Assembly: GCF_018598175.1 (NCBI RefSeq)
Contig: NZ_JAHESE010000006.1
Location: forward strand, 124,001-188,000
Reading direction: 5' to 3'
DNA from: Dawidia cretensis
GTDB taxonomy: Bacteria; Bacteroidota; Bacteroidia; Cytophagales; Cyclobacteriaceae
Length of the DNA: 64,000 nt
The notes below the pieces were generated by a model. The model was not told where the DNA came from and did no database searches. It saw nothing but the letters and a program-made list of their open reading frames with translations. This document shows positions 52,523 to 62,529 of the stretch, piece after piece (the stretch's first letter is position 1; each line of letters opens with the position of its first letter). The translations under genes were made by a program, and so were the position numbers.

Positions 52523-54691
52523 TTATTTAGTATCCACCCGTATATGTCCGCCGGATTTAAACACATCATGCGATACAAAGTATCCTTTCATGGTCTTTCC
52601 GTTCAAAACGATTTCACTCATACGCCGGCCGTTGCCTTTGTGCTCGACGATTAGCGTTTTGCCGTTTGGCTGTCTCCATTCTATTTTATCGAACATTGGC
52701 ACTGTTACAATGTACGTCGGATCAGTTGCCGAAAAGGGATACAGTCCCAGCGCGCAGAATACATACCACGCAGACATCTCGCCGGCATCGTCCATCCCGC
52801 ATAATGCAAGACCCTCGTCACCGATGCCGTAGAGGTTGTTCATGATTTGATCGATGATCTTCTGCGATTTCTCGGGTTTACCGATGAAATGATATGCAAA
52901 GGGAGCTTCGTGATCGGGTTGGTTGCCGTGACAGTATTGCCCTATCATCGATTCAACATTTCTTGCGATGTGTTTCGGATTCCACGGCAATGTGAAGAGA
53001 GAGTCGAGCTTCGACTCGAAAGCGGCATTTCCCCCATAAAGTGAGATGAGACCGGGCATGTCATGCGGCACATAAAATGAGACCTGCCATGCATTTGCCT
53101 CCCGGTACATATACTCGTAGTACGGATATTGGGGATTGAAATTTTTGATCCACTCCCCGCTCTCCAGTCGTCCTCGCATGAAACGCGTTGACGGGTCAAA
53201 TACGTTTCTATAATTTTTCGACCGCTGCATGAACACCCTGTAATTTTCGGTGTCTCCAAGTGCCTCGGCCAGCTTCGCTACGGAATAATCGTCATAGGCA
53301 TATTCGAGGGTCTTCGATACACCCGCCTTGGCCTTCGTTTCTACGTGCGGCTTCGCGATGTCAGGATCTGCTATGTACCCCTTCTGAATATATTCTTTGA
53401 TATGGGGCCGCGCACCACCTTCCAGATTGGCATTTCGCAACAGCAATTGATACGTGCCCTTTACGTCAAAGTCTGTGATGCCGCGCAGGTATGCCCCTGT
53501 GATGGAGGATGCTCCATGGTCACCGTGGAAGAATGTCGGTATAAATCCCGTTTTATCGCCCACGTCCTTGAGCGACTTGATCACGTCAAGCGCCACGCGC
53601 GGAGAGACTATTTCCAGCAGAACATCCTTGTTGCGATAGGTATCCCAGAGGGAAGGCTCTGTGTAATAATTAAAATCGGCATGCACCACGTTGCGTTTAG
53701 CGTCGGTGTATTCTCCGTTGACGTCGCTTCGGAGCGCAGGCCAGAGGAGTGATCGGTAAAAGCACGAATAGAACATTGTCCTTTGTTTTGGTGTGCCTCC
53801 CGTCACCTTGATGGTGGAAAGAATATTCTCCCAGGTCTGCTCCCCTTCCTTCCGTATCTGGTCGAACGACTTAACACCGATTTCTTTCTCGAGATTCTTT
53901 TTTGCGTTCTCTATGCTCACAAAAGATAGAGCGATCTTCATTTCAACAGGCGTGTTGCTCCCGTTTTTCACATGTAAGATGGAGTAGCCGTCCTGACCCG
54001 ATTTATTCTGCACGTCCAGCTTTTCAACTTCTGTATTGAGAATGGCATAAAAGAAGATTTTCTCGCCCCGCGTTGTCTGATAGCCTTTAATAGCCCGGGT
54101 GCCGTCCTGTTCGATTGTCCATTCGACTACCTTGTTATTAGCGCGTGCGAGATCGAAGATAATTTTCCGGTCTGTGTTGTTTTTGTATGTATAGCGGTGA
54201 TAGCCGCACCTCAGCGTGGACGTAAGCCCGACGTTGACGTTGTAGTCATCGAGGTAGACTTCATAGTACGCAGGCGAAGCCTTTTCCCGCTGATGGCTAA
54301 AGTGCGATCCCGATTTGTATGAAGCGGCCTGGTCTGCCGATACCGGCAGCACGGGGATGTTACACAAGTTCCAATGCCCTTTGTTCGTGTGCGTGAATCC
54401 ATAAATAACATTGTCTTCGTACTCATACCCTGCACCGGAGCCGTACTCTGTCATAGGACTTAGCTGAACCATGGCATTGGGCAGCGATGTTCCCGGAAAC
54501 ACCAATCCCGCCCATGACCGCCATCCTTCCGGCAGCTTGTAGCCAAGGATAGTCGAATCGGTAAGGGGTGCCGTCCCGATAAGAGGATTCACATAGGAAA
54601 TGTATCGGTTATCGGTCTGGCTAAAACACGCATAGCCTGAGACAAAAAAGCAAACCGTCAGTGATAAAAATCGATTGAGCATATTCGGCAA
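52523..54691 (-). CDS. GH92 alpha-mannosidase-like glycoside hydrolase
   Basis: A 722-aa secreted enzyme (signal peptide to about residue 25, YACFSQ). GH92 landmarks include YVNPLIGT near the start, PGTSLPNAMVQLSP, GYGFTHTNKGHW, WDTYRNKDVLLEIVSP and DDAGEMSAWYVFCALGLYPF. GH92 enzymes are calcium-dependent exo-alpha-mannosidases acting on N-glycan-type mannans. It fits with the Sus operon and the large oxidoreductase-like lipoprotein as part of a glycan-use region, although it is 268 bp from the latter and may be a separate unit. Confidence 0.92.
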   Translation of the reverse strand: MPNMLNRFLSLTVCFFVSGYACFSQTDNRYISYVNPLIGTAPLTDSTILGYKLPEGWRSWAGLVFPGTSLPNAMVQLSPMTEYGSGAGYEYEDNVIYGFTHTNKGHWNLCNIPVLPVSADQAASYKSGSHFSHQREKASPAYYEVYLDDYNVNVGLTSTLRCGYHRYTYKNNTDRKIIFDLARANNKVVEWTIEQDGTRAIKGYQTTRGEKIFFYAILNTEVEKLDVQNKSGQDGYSILHVKNGSNTPVEMKIALSFVSIENAKKNLEKEIGVKSFDQIRKEGEQTWENILSTIKVTGGTPKQRTMFYSCFYRSLLWPALRSDVNGEYTDAKRNVVHADFNYYTEPSLWDTYRNKDVLLEIVSPRVALDVIKSLKDVGDKTGFIPTFFHGDHGASSITGAYLRGITDFDVKGTYQLLLRNANLEGGARPHIKEYIQKGYIADPDIAKPHVETKAKAGVSKTLEYAYDDYSVAKLAEALGDTENYRVFMQRSKNYRNVFDPSTRFMRGRLESGEWIKNFNPQYPYYEYMYREANAWQVSFYVPHDMPGLISLYGGNAAFESKLDSLFTLPWNPKHIARNVESMIGQYCHGNQPDHEAPFAYHFIGKPEKSQKIIDQIMNNLYGIGDEGLALCGMDDAGEMSAWYVFCALGLYPFSATDPTYIVTVPMFDKIEWRQPNGKTLIVEHKGNGRRMSEIVLNGKTMKGYFVSHDVFKSGGHIRVDTK

Positions 54692-54960
54692 TGTTCTTGT
54701 AAATCCTTACGTAAAAAAGGAATCGTAATTTCGAATTTAGCATGAAGATGTCATCCGTGCAATCGAGAGCAGGAGGAATGGATGTATTAGCCTGTACAAG
54801 GTGCTAACGCATGGCTTATGGGGAAGTGGTCGACCTGCTCTGAAGCCCGTCAATGTGCCGGATCAGGTCAGTTCCTACACCAGAATCTTTGCCTGCGGCA
54901 TGCCGTTCATGCAGGCGCCGACCAGGTTTTTTGGCCGACGCTGCAATGGGACAGTTACCG

Positions 54961-57900
54961 CTACTTCAGTTCTCTGATCTTAATATTCTTAAAGGACACT
55001 CCGCTGTCGTGATCTTGTAAGGCTATGTGTCCCTTCCGTGCTTTACCGAATCCGGGCATGTCCTTAAACTTGCTTTTGAACACCATCTCATCCCACTGTG
55101 TTGTATACATTTCGAAGTCAGCGATTTGATAGCCGTTGAGCCAAAACTGGCATTTGCCTTTGTTTACAATCAGGCGCGTGTTATTCCACTCTCCCGCCAG
55201 ATTTGTTGCCACCAGTTTGCTTTCTATCAAATCATATAAGTCGCCGGCCCGATGTTTTTTAATTCTTGCATCCGGATGACAGAGATTGTCCAGCAGCTGC
55301 ATTTCCGGGCCGGTCTCCCAGGGGTTGCTATACTCTTGTGAGCTCGTAACATGAAACATAATTCCGCTGTTGCCACATTTTTCGATCTTCCAATCCAGGG
55401 CCAACTCGAAGTTTTCGTATTCCCCGGCAGTAATGATGTCGCCGCCGGCAACATTATTCGGCTTGCCATACGATTTGTTCAATGTCAGGACGCCGTTGCG
55501 TGCCTGCCATGCGGGTCCTGCCTTTGCGCCTTTGAATGACTGCCAGCCGGATGTCGTTGTACCGTCGAAAAGCAACTTCCATCCTTCCTTTTGTTCTTGC
55601 TCGGTCAGGGTATTGACTGAAAGCGCCTTCGCCTGATTTTTAAAACCTGGTGTAGCTGCCGGTATACTGTTGAGGGTATACCATCCTTCCGTCGACCATA
55701 GGTTTCTACCGGTGTTGCTTCTAAACATTCCCTTCAAACGTATATACACCACGTGCCCCGGTTGCATGCCCTCGATTTCGAGGAATACCTTCTTCCGGTC
55801 GGGGGAAATATTGACGGTTTTGACTGTCAGGAATTTCTCATCGAGCTTTGGCCCACCGTAATCTGCAGTAGGCTTATAATACCATTGCTTGATTTCATAA
55901 TCCGTTGCCGAGGTGCCATCGGTATCCGCGAGCGGCTCGGTCATTTCAATCTCCATGCCATTCGACCGGGCTCTGACAGCCAGCATTTCAAAGGCGGGAT
56001 TACCCGTCCAGATCAATTTCTGAAGCCCAAACCATTTTCCGCCGGCGTGCGCCCAGTTGCCCGGGTTGCCAATCATGCCTGCATACAACGCTCCGTCAGG
56101 TCCCCACACAGCGCGGTTTACACCGCCTTCAAGTCCCTGGGTGAAACGAAACACAACGCCCTGCAAATTGCCGTCCACTTTCTCCATAAACACACGCTTA
56201 AATCCACCGTGCGTTACTTCTCCATGCAACATCTGTCCTTTATAGGGGCCAACGTTAATCGGTACCGGCTGGCTGGGCGAATTGCCGATCTCGTCTTGCG
56301 GAAGCCACACGATGGGCAGCTTTTCGGTTAGTGAAGCCGTCCCTGCCGGATCAACCGAACGCGAACCGTACCACGAGCCATTGGTAATATGTACCAACTT
56401 ACTGGACGGCAGCCAGTCACCCTGGTTGTCGGCAACAAACAGCTCTCCTTCTGCATTGAAATTGATTCCATTGGGCGTACGAAGGCCGCTGGCGATAAAT
56501 TCATGATGCCCATCTTTCTTGGAGATCTTAATTACTTTTCCGCGGTCGGGAATCTGAGGCTGTGTGCTGGCACCACCGGGATTGATGGCCGTCGCCAGCG
56601 CTGCGTAGAAATATCCGTCTTTATAGGCCAGTCCAAAGGCGAACTCGTGAAAGTTAGCAGAGACCTTCCATCCGTTGCATACTGATTCATATCGATCGAT
56701 TATTCCATCCTGATCCGTATCGAGCAGTCGGGTCAGCTCATGCTTCTGGAGCACATAGATGGTATCATTTATCACCTTTATCCCCAGAGGCTCGGCGAGG
56801 CCGGAAGCAATGCGGGTTACTTTTATTTTCTCCGGCGCGTGACGTGTTACGCCTTCCAGCTTGTAGACCGGTCCTGTTGAATCCCAGGTGCAGAGAATCA
56901 AACTGCTATCGGATAAGAAATCCATTCCGCCGACCTTCGGCTCAAAAGAAGAAGGACGAGCCTGCTCCACCTTAAAGGATGGATGTATGCCGGCCTCATC
57001 CCGTCGATCACCGGGAATACTCCGCACCAACTCGCCTGCCGGCACGTACGGAACGGACCGCTTGAATTGTGCAGTAGTGTGCACCAGGCTCTTGTCGTCG
57101 ATCACAGCAAACTTACCCGCATCATGCGTGGCCCACTGTAGCGACAATGCCAGGCCCCCGCCGCCCTGATAGAAAATAATCTCTACCGGATGCTTTCCTT
57201 TTTTAAGGACGATCTCTGCTTCCTTCGCCTCTGCGGCATGAAAGCCATCATTGTCAATGAATAGTTTGTTGTCCAGCCACATGCGCGACCCATCATCACT
57301 CACGAGGCGGAACACGAAGTTATCGTCCTTTTCTATAGTGATAAAACCTTTGATATGCAGCAGCATATTTTCACGCGACTTCGGGACATTCTGGAAGCTC
57401 TCTTCGTTAAAATGTATGGACGGCGCAACGGCTGTATAGATCGGATCTGCATGTTGGGGTAACTCGTATAGATTCGTATTTGCCGATTCGATGGTGTAAA
57501 GCGATACCGCCAGGCCGGGGTACTCTTTATTCTTGTCGCCCTTCTCAAATTCGTTCTTTTCATCCAGTTGAACCTGTGTGAAGGGTGTCGATACGCCGAT
57601 GCCATTATCTGGTGGCGTTTCCGTTCCGAGTGTTTCGCCATCCAGCGATAGCACATAAGAGACCATCTTCGCGGCGTCCTGCTCCATCAGGTCCGGGTGT
57701 GGAGACATGGGAACGGCGCCCCAGTTACCCGCGCCACCTGCCATCACTTTTTCAGTCAGCATCTTCACGTTTGCTTCGGTGAAGGTGTACTTTTTAGCGA
57801 TGTCTACGTAGGACGGCCCAACGGTTTTGACCTTTTCGTTATGGCAGGTTTTGCAATCGGAAGTTTCAATGAGCACCGCGCCTTGCGCCAACAGGTCGCC

Positions 57901-58656
57901 TGGCTGAGCATCGTCTTTTTTATCGGGCTGCTCTTCGAATCCGGGATGGAAAAATACCTTGAGGACAGTATTGTCCTTTTCATTCAATAGCACCTCCACC
58001 TCGGCGCCGTATGTCGTTCCAGCCTGGCTCTTGTTTTCTCCGGAGCTGATAACGTTTACTTCACCGTTGCACGCGTAATCATCCGCTTGCTGCATGTTTG
58101 AGAGCATTGTCCTGATCTTGACCCGTGTATTCGCGGGGGCATTGACGACCCGGAATGTACGGAGCAATCCCGGCTGATTCGATTTCGATTCATATTCCGG
58201 TGTCTCGTCGACAAAAATAGCATCGCCTTTTTCATTCTCCAGTTGAAAATGAAAGGTGACGTGATCGTTCTTTATACTATAGCCTCGAAACTGCGGAGCG
58301 ACCGGAACATCCTTGCCGTTCATAACCAGATACCAGAACGAGCTCTTATCGGGTTGTGTGAAATAGGCATATCCTTTTGAGGAAGGTTGGGGGCCGTGAT
58401 GAGTGGTGTAAACGGCGCCATCGAACACGACGCCACCTTTCCACGCCTTATACAGCTGACATGCTTGCGCATCGTAGCTCACATAGAGATTGTCATGTAA
58501 CGCCACCGTGACCATTCTCGGCTTGTTGTCCAATACGGATCGAAATACCCAGGGATCGCGCGGTCGTTCGACCCTATTTCCAGATTCACAGCCGGCCATT
58601 ACCGCAAACAGTAACGCCGCCAGTACTACACCTTTCACTTTACTAATTTTCACCAT
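54961..58656 (-). CDS. Large lipoprotein: cytochrome c, PA14, beta-propeller and DUF1080 domains
   Basis: A 1231-aa protein, lipoprotein signal FAVMAGC (Cys23). Domains: an N-terminal beta-rich region (30-235), a class I cytochrome c (Cys268-x-x-Cys271-His272, distal Met in GAVPMSPHPD), a PA14-type domain (about 375-520, FVFRLVSDDGSRMWLDNKLF), a sorbosone-dehydrogenase-like beta-propeller (about 560-960) and a C-terminal DUF1080/3-keto-disaccharide hydrolase-type domain (GWKLLFDGTTTSGWQSF to the end). The last may act on 3-keto-glycosides and the cytochrome suggests electron transfer from a sugar oxidation. Start at 58656 gives the lipoprotein signal. An upstream extension of 48 codons is unlikely. 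Confidence 0.85.
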   Translation of the reverse strand: MVKISKVKGVVLAALLFAVMAGCESGNRVERPRDPWVFRSVLDNKPRMVTVALHDNLYVSYDAQACQLYKAWKGGVVFDGAVYTTHHGPQPSSKGYAYFTQPDKSSFWYLVMNGKDVPVAPQFRGYSIKNDHVTFHFQLENEKGDAIFVDETPEYESKSNQPGLLRTFRVVNAPANTRVKIRTMLSNMQQADDYACNGEVNVISSGENKSQAGTTYGAEVEVLLNEKDNTVLKVFFHPGFEEQPDKKDDAQPGDLLAQGAVLIETSDCKTCHNEKVKTVGPSYVDIAKKYTFTEANVKMLTEKVMAGGAGNWGAVPMSPHPDLMEQDAAKMVSYVLSLDGETLGTETPPDNGIGVSTPFTQVQLDEKNEFEKGDKNKEYPGLAVSLYTIESANTNLYELPQHADPIYTAVAPSIHFNEESFQNVPKSRENMLLHIKGFITIEKDDNFVFRLVSDDGSRMWLDNKLFIDNDGFHAAEAKEAEIVLKKGKHPVEIIFYQGGGGLALSLQWATHDAGKFAVIDDKSLVHTTAQFKRSVPYVPAGELVRSIPGDRRDEAGIHPSFKVEQARPSSFEPKVGGMDFLSDSSLILCTWDSTGPVYKLEGVTRHAPEKIKVTRIASGLAEPLGIKVINDTIYVLQKHELTRLLDTDQDGIIDRYESVCNGWKVSANFHEFAFGLAYKDGYFYAALATAINPGGASTQPQIPDRGKVIKISKKDGHHEFIASGLRTPNGINFNAEGELFVADNQGDWLPSSKLVHITNGSWYGSRSVDPAGTASLTEKLPIVWLPQDEIGNSPSQPVPINVGPYKGQMLHGEVTHGGFKRVFMEKVDGNLQGVVFRFTQGLEGGVNRAVWGPDGALYAGMIGNPGNWAHAGGKWFGLQKLIWTGNPAFEMLAVRARSNGMEIEMTEPLADTDGTSATDYEIKQWYYKPTADYGGPKLDEKFLTVKTVNISPDRKKVFLEIEGMQPGHVVYIRLKGMFRSNTGRNLWSTEGWYTLNSIPAATPGFKNQAKALSVNTLTEQEQKEGWKLLFDGTTTSGWQSFKGAKAGPAWQARNGVLTLNKSYGKPNNVAGGDIITAGEYENFELALDWKIEKCGNSGIMFHVTSSQEYSNPWETGPEMQLLDNLCHPDARIKKHRAGDLYDLIESKLVATNLAGEWNNTRLIVNKGKCQFWLNGYQIADFEMYTTQWDEMVFKSKFKDMPGFGKARKGHIALQDHDSGVSFKNIKIRELK

Positions 58657-58819
58657 TGAAATAAGAATGATATGAAGACCCTGGGGGAAAACCACCCCTT
58701 GATGTCTCCGATGTTTTTTTATAAATTTGGTAGGTTTTAGTTCATGCAAATGGACATAACTACCCCGACAGTTTGGATACGAGCGGCAATTCATAGTCAA
58801 ACCCGGGGATTCTTAATGC

Positions 58820-58855
58820 AAGTCGGTGATGTCCCAACATCACCGACTTTTTTTT
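58820..58855 (+). terminator. Orphan terminator on the plus strand
   Basis: AAGTCGGTGATGT pairs with ACATCACCGACTT (four-base loop) followed by eight T. It reads on the plus strand although no plus-strand gene lies upstream within 6 kb; an unannotated small RNA could end here. Confidence 0.75.
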
Positions 58856-59041
58856 GTATGTCTCTACTTCATAGGAACTTAGCGTTAAAATCAGCGAATT
58901 CATGTCGCCTTGACGAACAGAACAAGCGCTAATATATCCTCTTACTTTATAGTGCACAAACCTGGAGTTTTTTACTCTCTCCACGTAAAAAAAACGTCAC
59001 GGCTGCTGAACAAAATACCAGAGGTGTAGTAACCAATATAA
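58856..59041. other. Intergenic region with no recognised gene
   Basis: Part of the 480-bp gap between the large lipoprotein gene and the Sus operon. Apart from the two hairpins annotated on either side I see no further structure. Confidence 0.4.
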
Positions 59042-59071
59042 AAGTGGGCGCACAAAGCCGTGCGCCCACTT
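59042..59071 (-). terminator. Terminator of the Sus operon
   Basis: AAGTGGGCGCAC pairs perfectly with GTGCGCCCACTT around a six-base loop, about 65 bp after the susE-like stop codon; a short TTTT follows on the minus strand. Confidence 0.7.
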
Positions 59072-59136
59072 GTACAAACCAGCGTTTTACCCGCTGCCGT
59101 CGTCCCGATGCACTATTGGGTATCAGGAAAGCTGAA

Positions 59137-60621
59137 TTACTGTTTTACGATAGAAATCGTCTCTTTCAATTGGTTGATGGTTATCTTATACGTACCGTCC
59201 TCACCTTCCTTCAGCTTGAAATTATTAATCGACGTACCGGTGGACGTAAACGATAACCGTGTCGCTGTCAGGTCAGCGCCGGAAGTTGGTGCGGCAAAAA
59301 ATGTGGTATTCAACGCATCCTTCGCCACCGGAAATGTGAACTGGCCGCGCCCCGTTGAGGTAAGCTCGCCGGTCCACGTAAATACATGGGGATCGTTCGG
59401 ATCTACCGTCATGGCTATTGCGTTCCCGGCGTCCCATCCTGCAGCGGTCGCGTCTCCGAGGATGTAAAGTTGCTCAAAGGGCTTATACTGCGTTATCATG
59501 ATAGAAGGGTCCGGACCGATGTTGAGAAGAATTTTATAGGCATCTCGAACGGGAATATCCCATTTATTATCCGGGCTACCACCTTTAACAAGGTTGACCT
59601 CTGTGCTGGACAAATCGGGGTGATTCACCAGTGGCATATAGAAATCTCCCTGGTAGCTTCCTGTCGCAGTAGGAATTTTGAACTCGCCGAATATAACCTC
59701 GTTATACTTAAACTGATAGATATTGGTAGGGTCGGCAAACATTTCATCGGGGTTATTAATATCCCAATCTTTGGGTGTCGATTTACCTACAATCCACAGT
59801 TTTGTATACGGCGGCGGCGCAACATCCTTCGACACGGCTGTTGCCATGAAAGTAACCGGATCGGATTTAACAATTTTATCGGTTGCGAGAGCCTTCCCGG
59901 AAATTTGTGCCGTTACTTCCGCGGCCTGACCAACTTGCAACCCTAATTTATCGAGCAGGACATTATTAAGGTCCATATTTGCGAATTCTTTACTAACGTC
60001 GGTTGACACGTCGAACGTTGCAGTCTTTGCACCTGCGGTAAGGGTGAGCTGGCCTTCTACAAACATATACCTTAACGGTGCCCAGAACATCGTAACCGTT
60101 TCGCCGGAAGGATTTACCGGATCAACGACCACGTCCGCCTCCGAAACTGACAACGCAAGGGGCGGCTCAGGAAACTTACGAGCGGGTGTAACCGCAATTG
60201 TAACTACATTTGACGAACCAGTTTTGGTACTACCGACATATTTCCCGTATATGAAAACATCAACGTTCGTCTGTTTCCCTACTTCCAGTGAAAGAAGATC
60301 CAATAACACTCTATTAATTTCCGCCTGAACGAACCTTTTGCTGACAGCAGATAAAACGTTCACCGAGTCCGTCTTTCCATTTGCGGTAAAAACCAATTTA
60401 TACTCGACGCGCGAAGTTTTCTCGGCGTGCCACGTAAAGGTAAGTGCCTCTACCGTTGGCCGATCGTAATCGATGACCACCTCAGATTCTGAGGCCGACA
60501 AAACGCCGACGTCTAATGGCACTTGTCGTGGGTCATCATCACTGCAAGAAATTAATGTCACCAGCGACAGAAGTGTCACCGCGTAATAAAAGCGGCTTAC
60601 GTAGTTCTTATTTTTTTTCAT
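59137..60621 (-). CDS. SusE/SusF-type outer-membrane starch-binding-like lipoprotein
   Basis: A 494-aa lipoprotein (LVTLISCSDDD, Cys26). The N-terminal third and second third are two similar beta-sandwich repeats (VPLDVGVLSASESEVVIDYDRPTVEALTFTWHA and LALSVSEADVVVDPVNPSGETVTMFWAP), followed by two SusF/SusE domains (PYTKLWIVGKSTPKDWDIN and YILGDATAAGWDAGNAIA). These surface lipoproteins bind glycan outside the cell. Third gene of the susC-susD-susE operon; 40 bp separate it from susD. It ends in a terminator. Confidence 0.88.
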   Translation of the reverse strand: MKKNKNYVSRFYYAVTLLSLVTLISCSDDDPRQVPLDVGVLSASESEVVIDYDRPTVEALTFTWHAEKTSRVEYKLVFTANGKTDSVNVLSAVSKRFVQAEINRVLLDLLSLEVGKQTNVDVFIYGKYVGSTKTGSSNVVTIAVTPARKFPEPPLALSVSEADVVVDPVNPSGETVTMFWAPLRYMFVEGQLTLTAGAKTATFDVSTDVSKEFANMDLNNVLLDKLGLQVGQAAEVTAQISGKALATDKIVKSDPVTFMATAVSKDVAPPPYTKLWIVGKSTPKDWDINNPDEMFADPTNIYQFKYNEVIFGEFKIPTATGSYQGDFYMPLVNHPDLSSTEVNLVKGGSPDNKWDIPVRDAYKILLNIGPDPSIMITQYKPFEQLYILGDATAAGWDAGNAIAMTVDPNDPHVFTWTGELTSTGRGQFTFPVAKDALNTTFFAAPTSGADLTATRLSFTSTGTSINNFKLKEGEDGTYKITINQLKETISIVKQ

Positions 60622-60661
60622 ACATGATTCTTTTTAGGATAGCCTCTCGTTCGACTGTTCG

Positions 60662-62509
60662 TTACCAAAAAGGATTCTGAACCAGGTTAGGATTTCTATC
60701 GATTTCAGATTGCGGTACCGGAAACCAGTAGTGCTTCTTGGTGAAGACGCGCGTTTGATACACCGTACGTTTATAAAATGCGTTCGGATTATTGCGGTCA
60801 TCAGATTTCTCTTTGCCGAAGAAATTCATACCCTCAAAATCACCATTCAAAACTTCTTCGCCAATTTTCCATCTACGTATATCGGTATAGCGTATACCCT
60901 CACAGTTAAGCTCAACACGTCGTTCCCTCCGGATAGCGTCGCGCATGGCGCTCTGTCCCGGATCGGCAGCTAAAGGAGGTATGCCCGCACGCACGCGAAC
61001 CAGGTTCAGGTAGGTAAGAACATCCGCGTGGCCGGGGTCTGTCTCGTTCAGGGCTTCGGCGTAATTGAGGTACGCCTCGCCCAGCCGGTAGAGAATTCCG
61101 GGTCTGTACGGGTTTGTTCCGTTCCGTGGATCATAATCCGGATGCACCTTCTTACGGACCAGATAACCATTTTGCGGCGCATCCCACGTTGGCCCGCCAT
61201 CCTGCTGTTCTAAAAAGAAGTTCGTTTTTCGCTTTTCCCGACGGTGCCATTCCTCATTAAACATAACCGAGATATAAAAGCGGGGTTCACGGCGACAATA
61301 CATATTATAAGTACCCGCCAGGGTGATCTTACCGGGCGCCTCCGCTATGTTCTCCCATTTTGTATTTGTCCGAACTTCGTCCGCAGCCGAAAAGCCGTCT
61401 GCCACATACCCGGAGGCCGGGTCCTTAATCGGCAGGCCATTTTCCATATAGAATGCATCCACGAGCGACTGGGTGACACCTAACCCACCGTTACCACCGG
61501 TGCCCCGGGGATTAGCATGTTTGTCATATTCGGAAGAGTTGACATCTGTCCGGGCGAACAGAATCTCATTATTGCCATCAATCGATTTTTTAAACATCAT
61601 GTTCTGATAGGAAAGGAACGGATCAATGCTGGCGTCTTTATTATACTCGTAGTAAAGTTGGTGGCCAGCCTCATGCGCCTTTTCGATGAGCAACCTGCTT
61701 GCGTCGGTTGCACGTGTCCATTTTCCGGCGTCATAGCTGGAATTATAGAGCGGCATGCCTTTGTCGTTCACGAAGCCTTCGTAGTCGGGGTTACCGTTTA
61801 CCAACGGGCTGGCCGCAAACAACAACATACGCGCTCTCACCGCCAGGCACATAATAGAAGTGGCCCTGCCAAATTTGCTGTTATTAGAATACGCAGCCGG
61901 CAGTTTTGTCGACAGATCTAAAAGCTCGGTATCGATCCAGCTGATCACGTCATCGAAAGGCGTTTGGCCGAGAAACAATTCTTCCGGCGTGGCATCGCTC
62001 TCGGTCAGGCCCGTAGTAAACGGGATAACACCATACATTTCCGTCATGAGCCAGTAGTAGTAGGCAATGAGAAAACGTGCTTCATACTTCATCAGCTCGA
62101 CTTCCTCCTGTGTGACCTTTTGTTTTTCATTTGGCTTGACGTTATCGATAAAAATATAAGCCGATCGGATACGCTTCGGTAACACGTCCCAGTAATTAGG
62201 CTCCGTGTTGGCCGGCGTCCAAATCCCTTGTTGCCGGTCCACTACCCACCAGCCGAATTGTGCCCACCGGTAAGAAGGATTCAGGTCATCAGACAATGGA
62301 TCATAGCCTATATGCCGGGTAAATCCCCAGTACGGGTCTGGAACACTGGAATAAACTCCGGCCAGCCAGTCTTCCGTGCGAACCTTGTCGTTAAATACCA
62401 TTTCCAGTGTAAGTTGGTCATCTGGCATTTTGTCCAGATAATCCGAACATGACACAGCTGTAATCAGCAAAACAGCTAATAATATATTCTTCAGGAAATT
62501 CATACACAT
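60662..62509 (-). CDS. SusD/RagB-type nutrient-binding lipoprotein
   Basis: A 615-aa lipoprotein (LLITAVSCSDYLDKMP, Cys21), the surface partner of SusC. It contains the family patterns DYLDKMPDDQLTLEMVF near the N-terminus, YEARFLIAYYYWLMTEMYGVIPFT (TPR-like helix region), ATSIMCLAVRARMLLFAASPLV and at the C-terminus RREKRKTNFF...YRLGEAYLNYAEALNE and RRERRVELNCEGIRYTDIRRWKIG. It captures a glycan or similar ligand over the SusC pore. It is 20 bp after the SusC gene, which is directly upstream. Confidence 0.95.
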   Translation of the reverse strand: MCMNFLKNILLAVLLITAVSCSDYLDKMPDDQLTLEMVFNDKVRTEDWLAGVYSSVPDPYWGFTRHIGYDPLSDDLNPSYRWAQFGWWVVDRQQGIWTPANTEPNYWDVLPKRIRSAYIFIDNVKPNEKQKVTQEEVELMKYEARFLIAYYYWLMTEMYGVIPFTTGLTESDATPEELFLGQTPFDDVISWIDTELLDLSTKLPAAYSNNSKFGRATSIMCLAVRARMLLFAASPLVNGNPDYEGFVNDKGMPLYNSSYDAGKWTRATDASRLLIEKAHEAGHQLYYEYNKDASIDPFLSYQNMMFKKSIDGNNEILFARTDVNSSEYDKHANPRGTGGNGGLGVTQSLVDAFYMENGLPIKDPASGYVADGFSAADEVRTNTKWENIAEAPGKITLAGTYNMYCRREPRFYISVMFNEEWHRREKRKTNFFLEQQDGGPTWDAPQNGYLVRKKVHPDYDPRNGTNPYRPGILYRLGEAYLNYAEALNETDPGHADVLTYLNLVRVRAGIPPLAADPGQSAMRDAIRRERRVELNCEGIRYTDIRRWKIGEEVLNGDFEGMNFFGKEKSDDRNNPNAFYKRTVYQTRVFTKKHYWFPVPQSEIDRNPNLVQNPFW

Positions 62510-62529
62510 TCTGTTAAAGGTGTTTCAGC

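Noticed and set aside
54692-54960. Possible small gene between GH92 and the large lipoprotein
   Set aside because: Short frames on both strands lack homology, a start context or a terminator.
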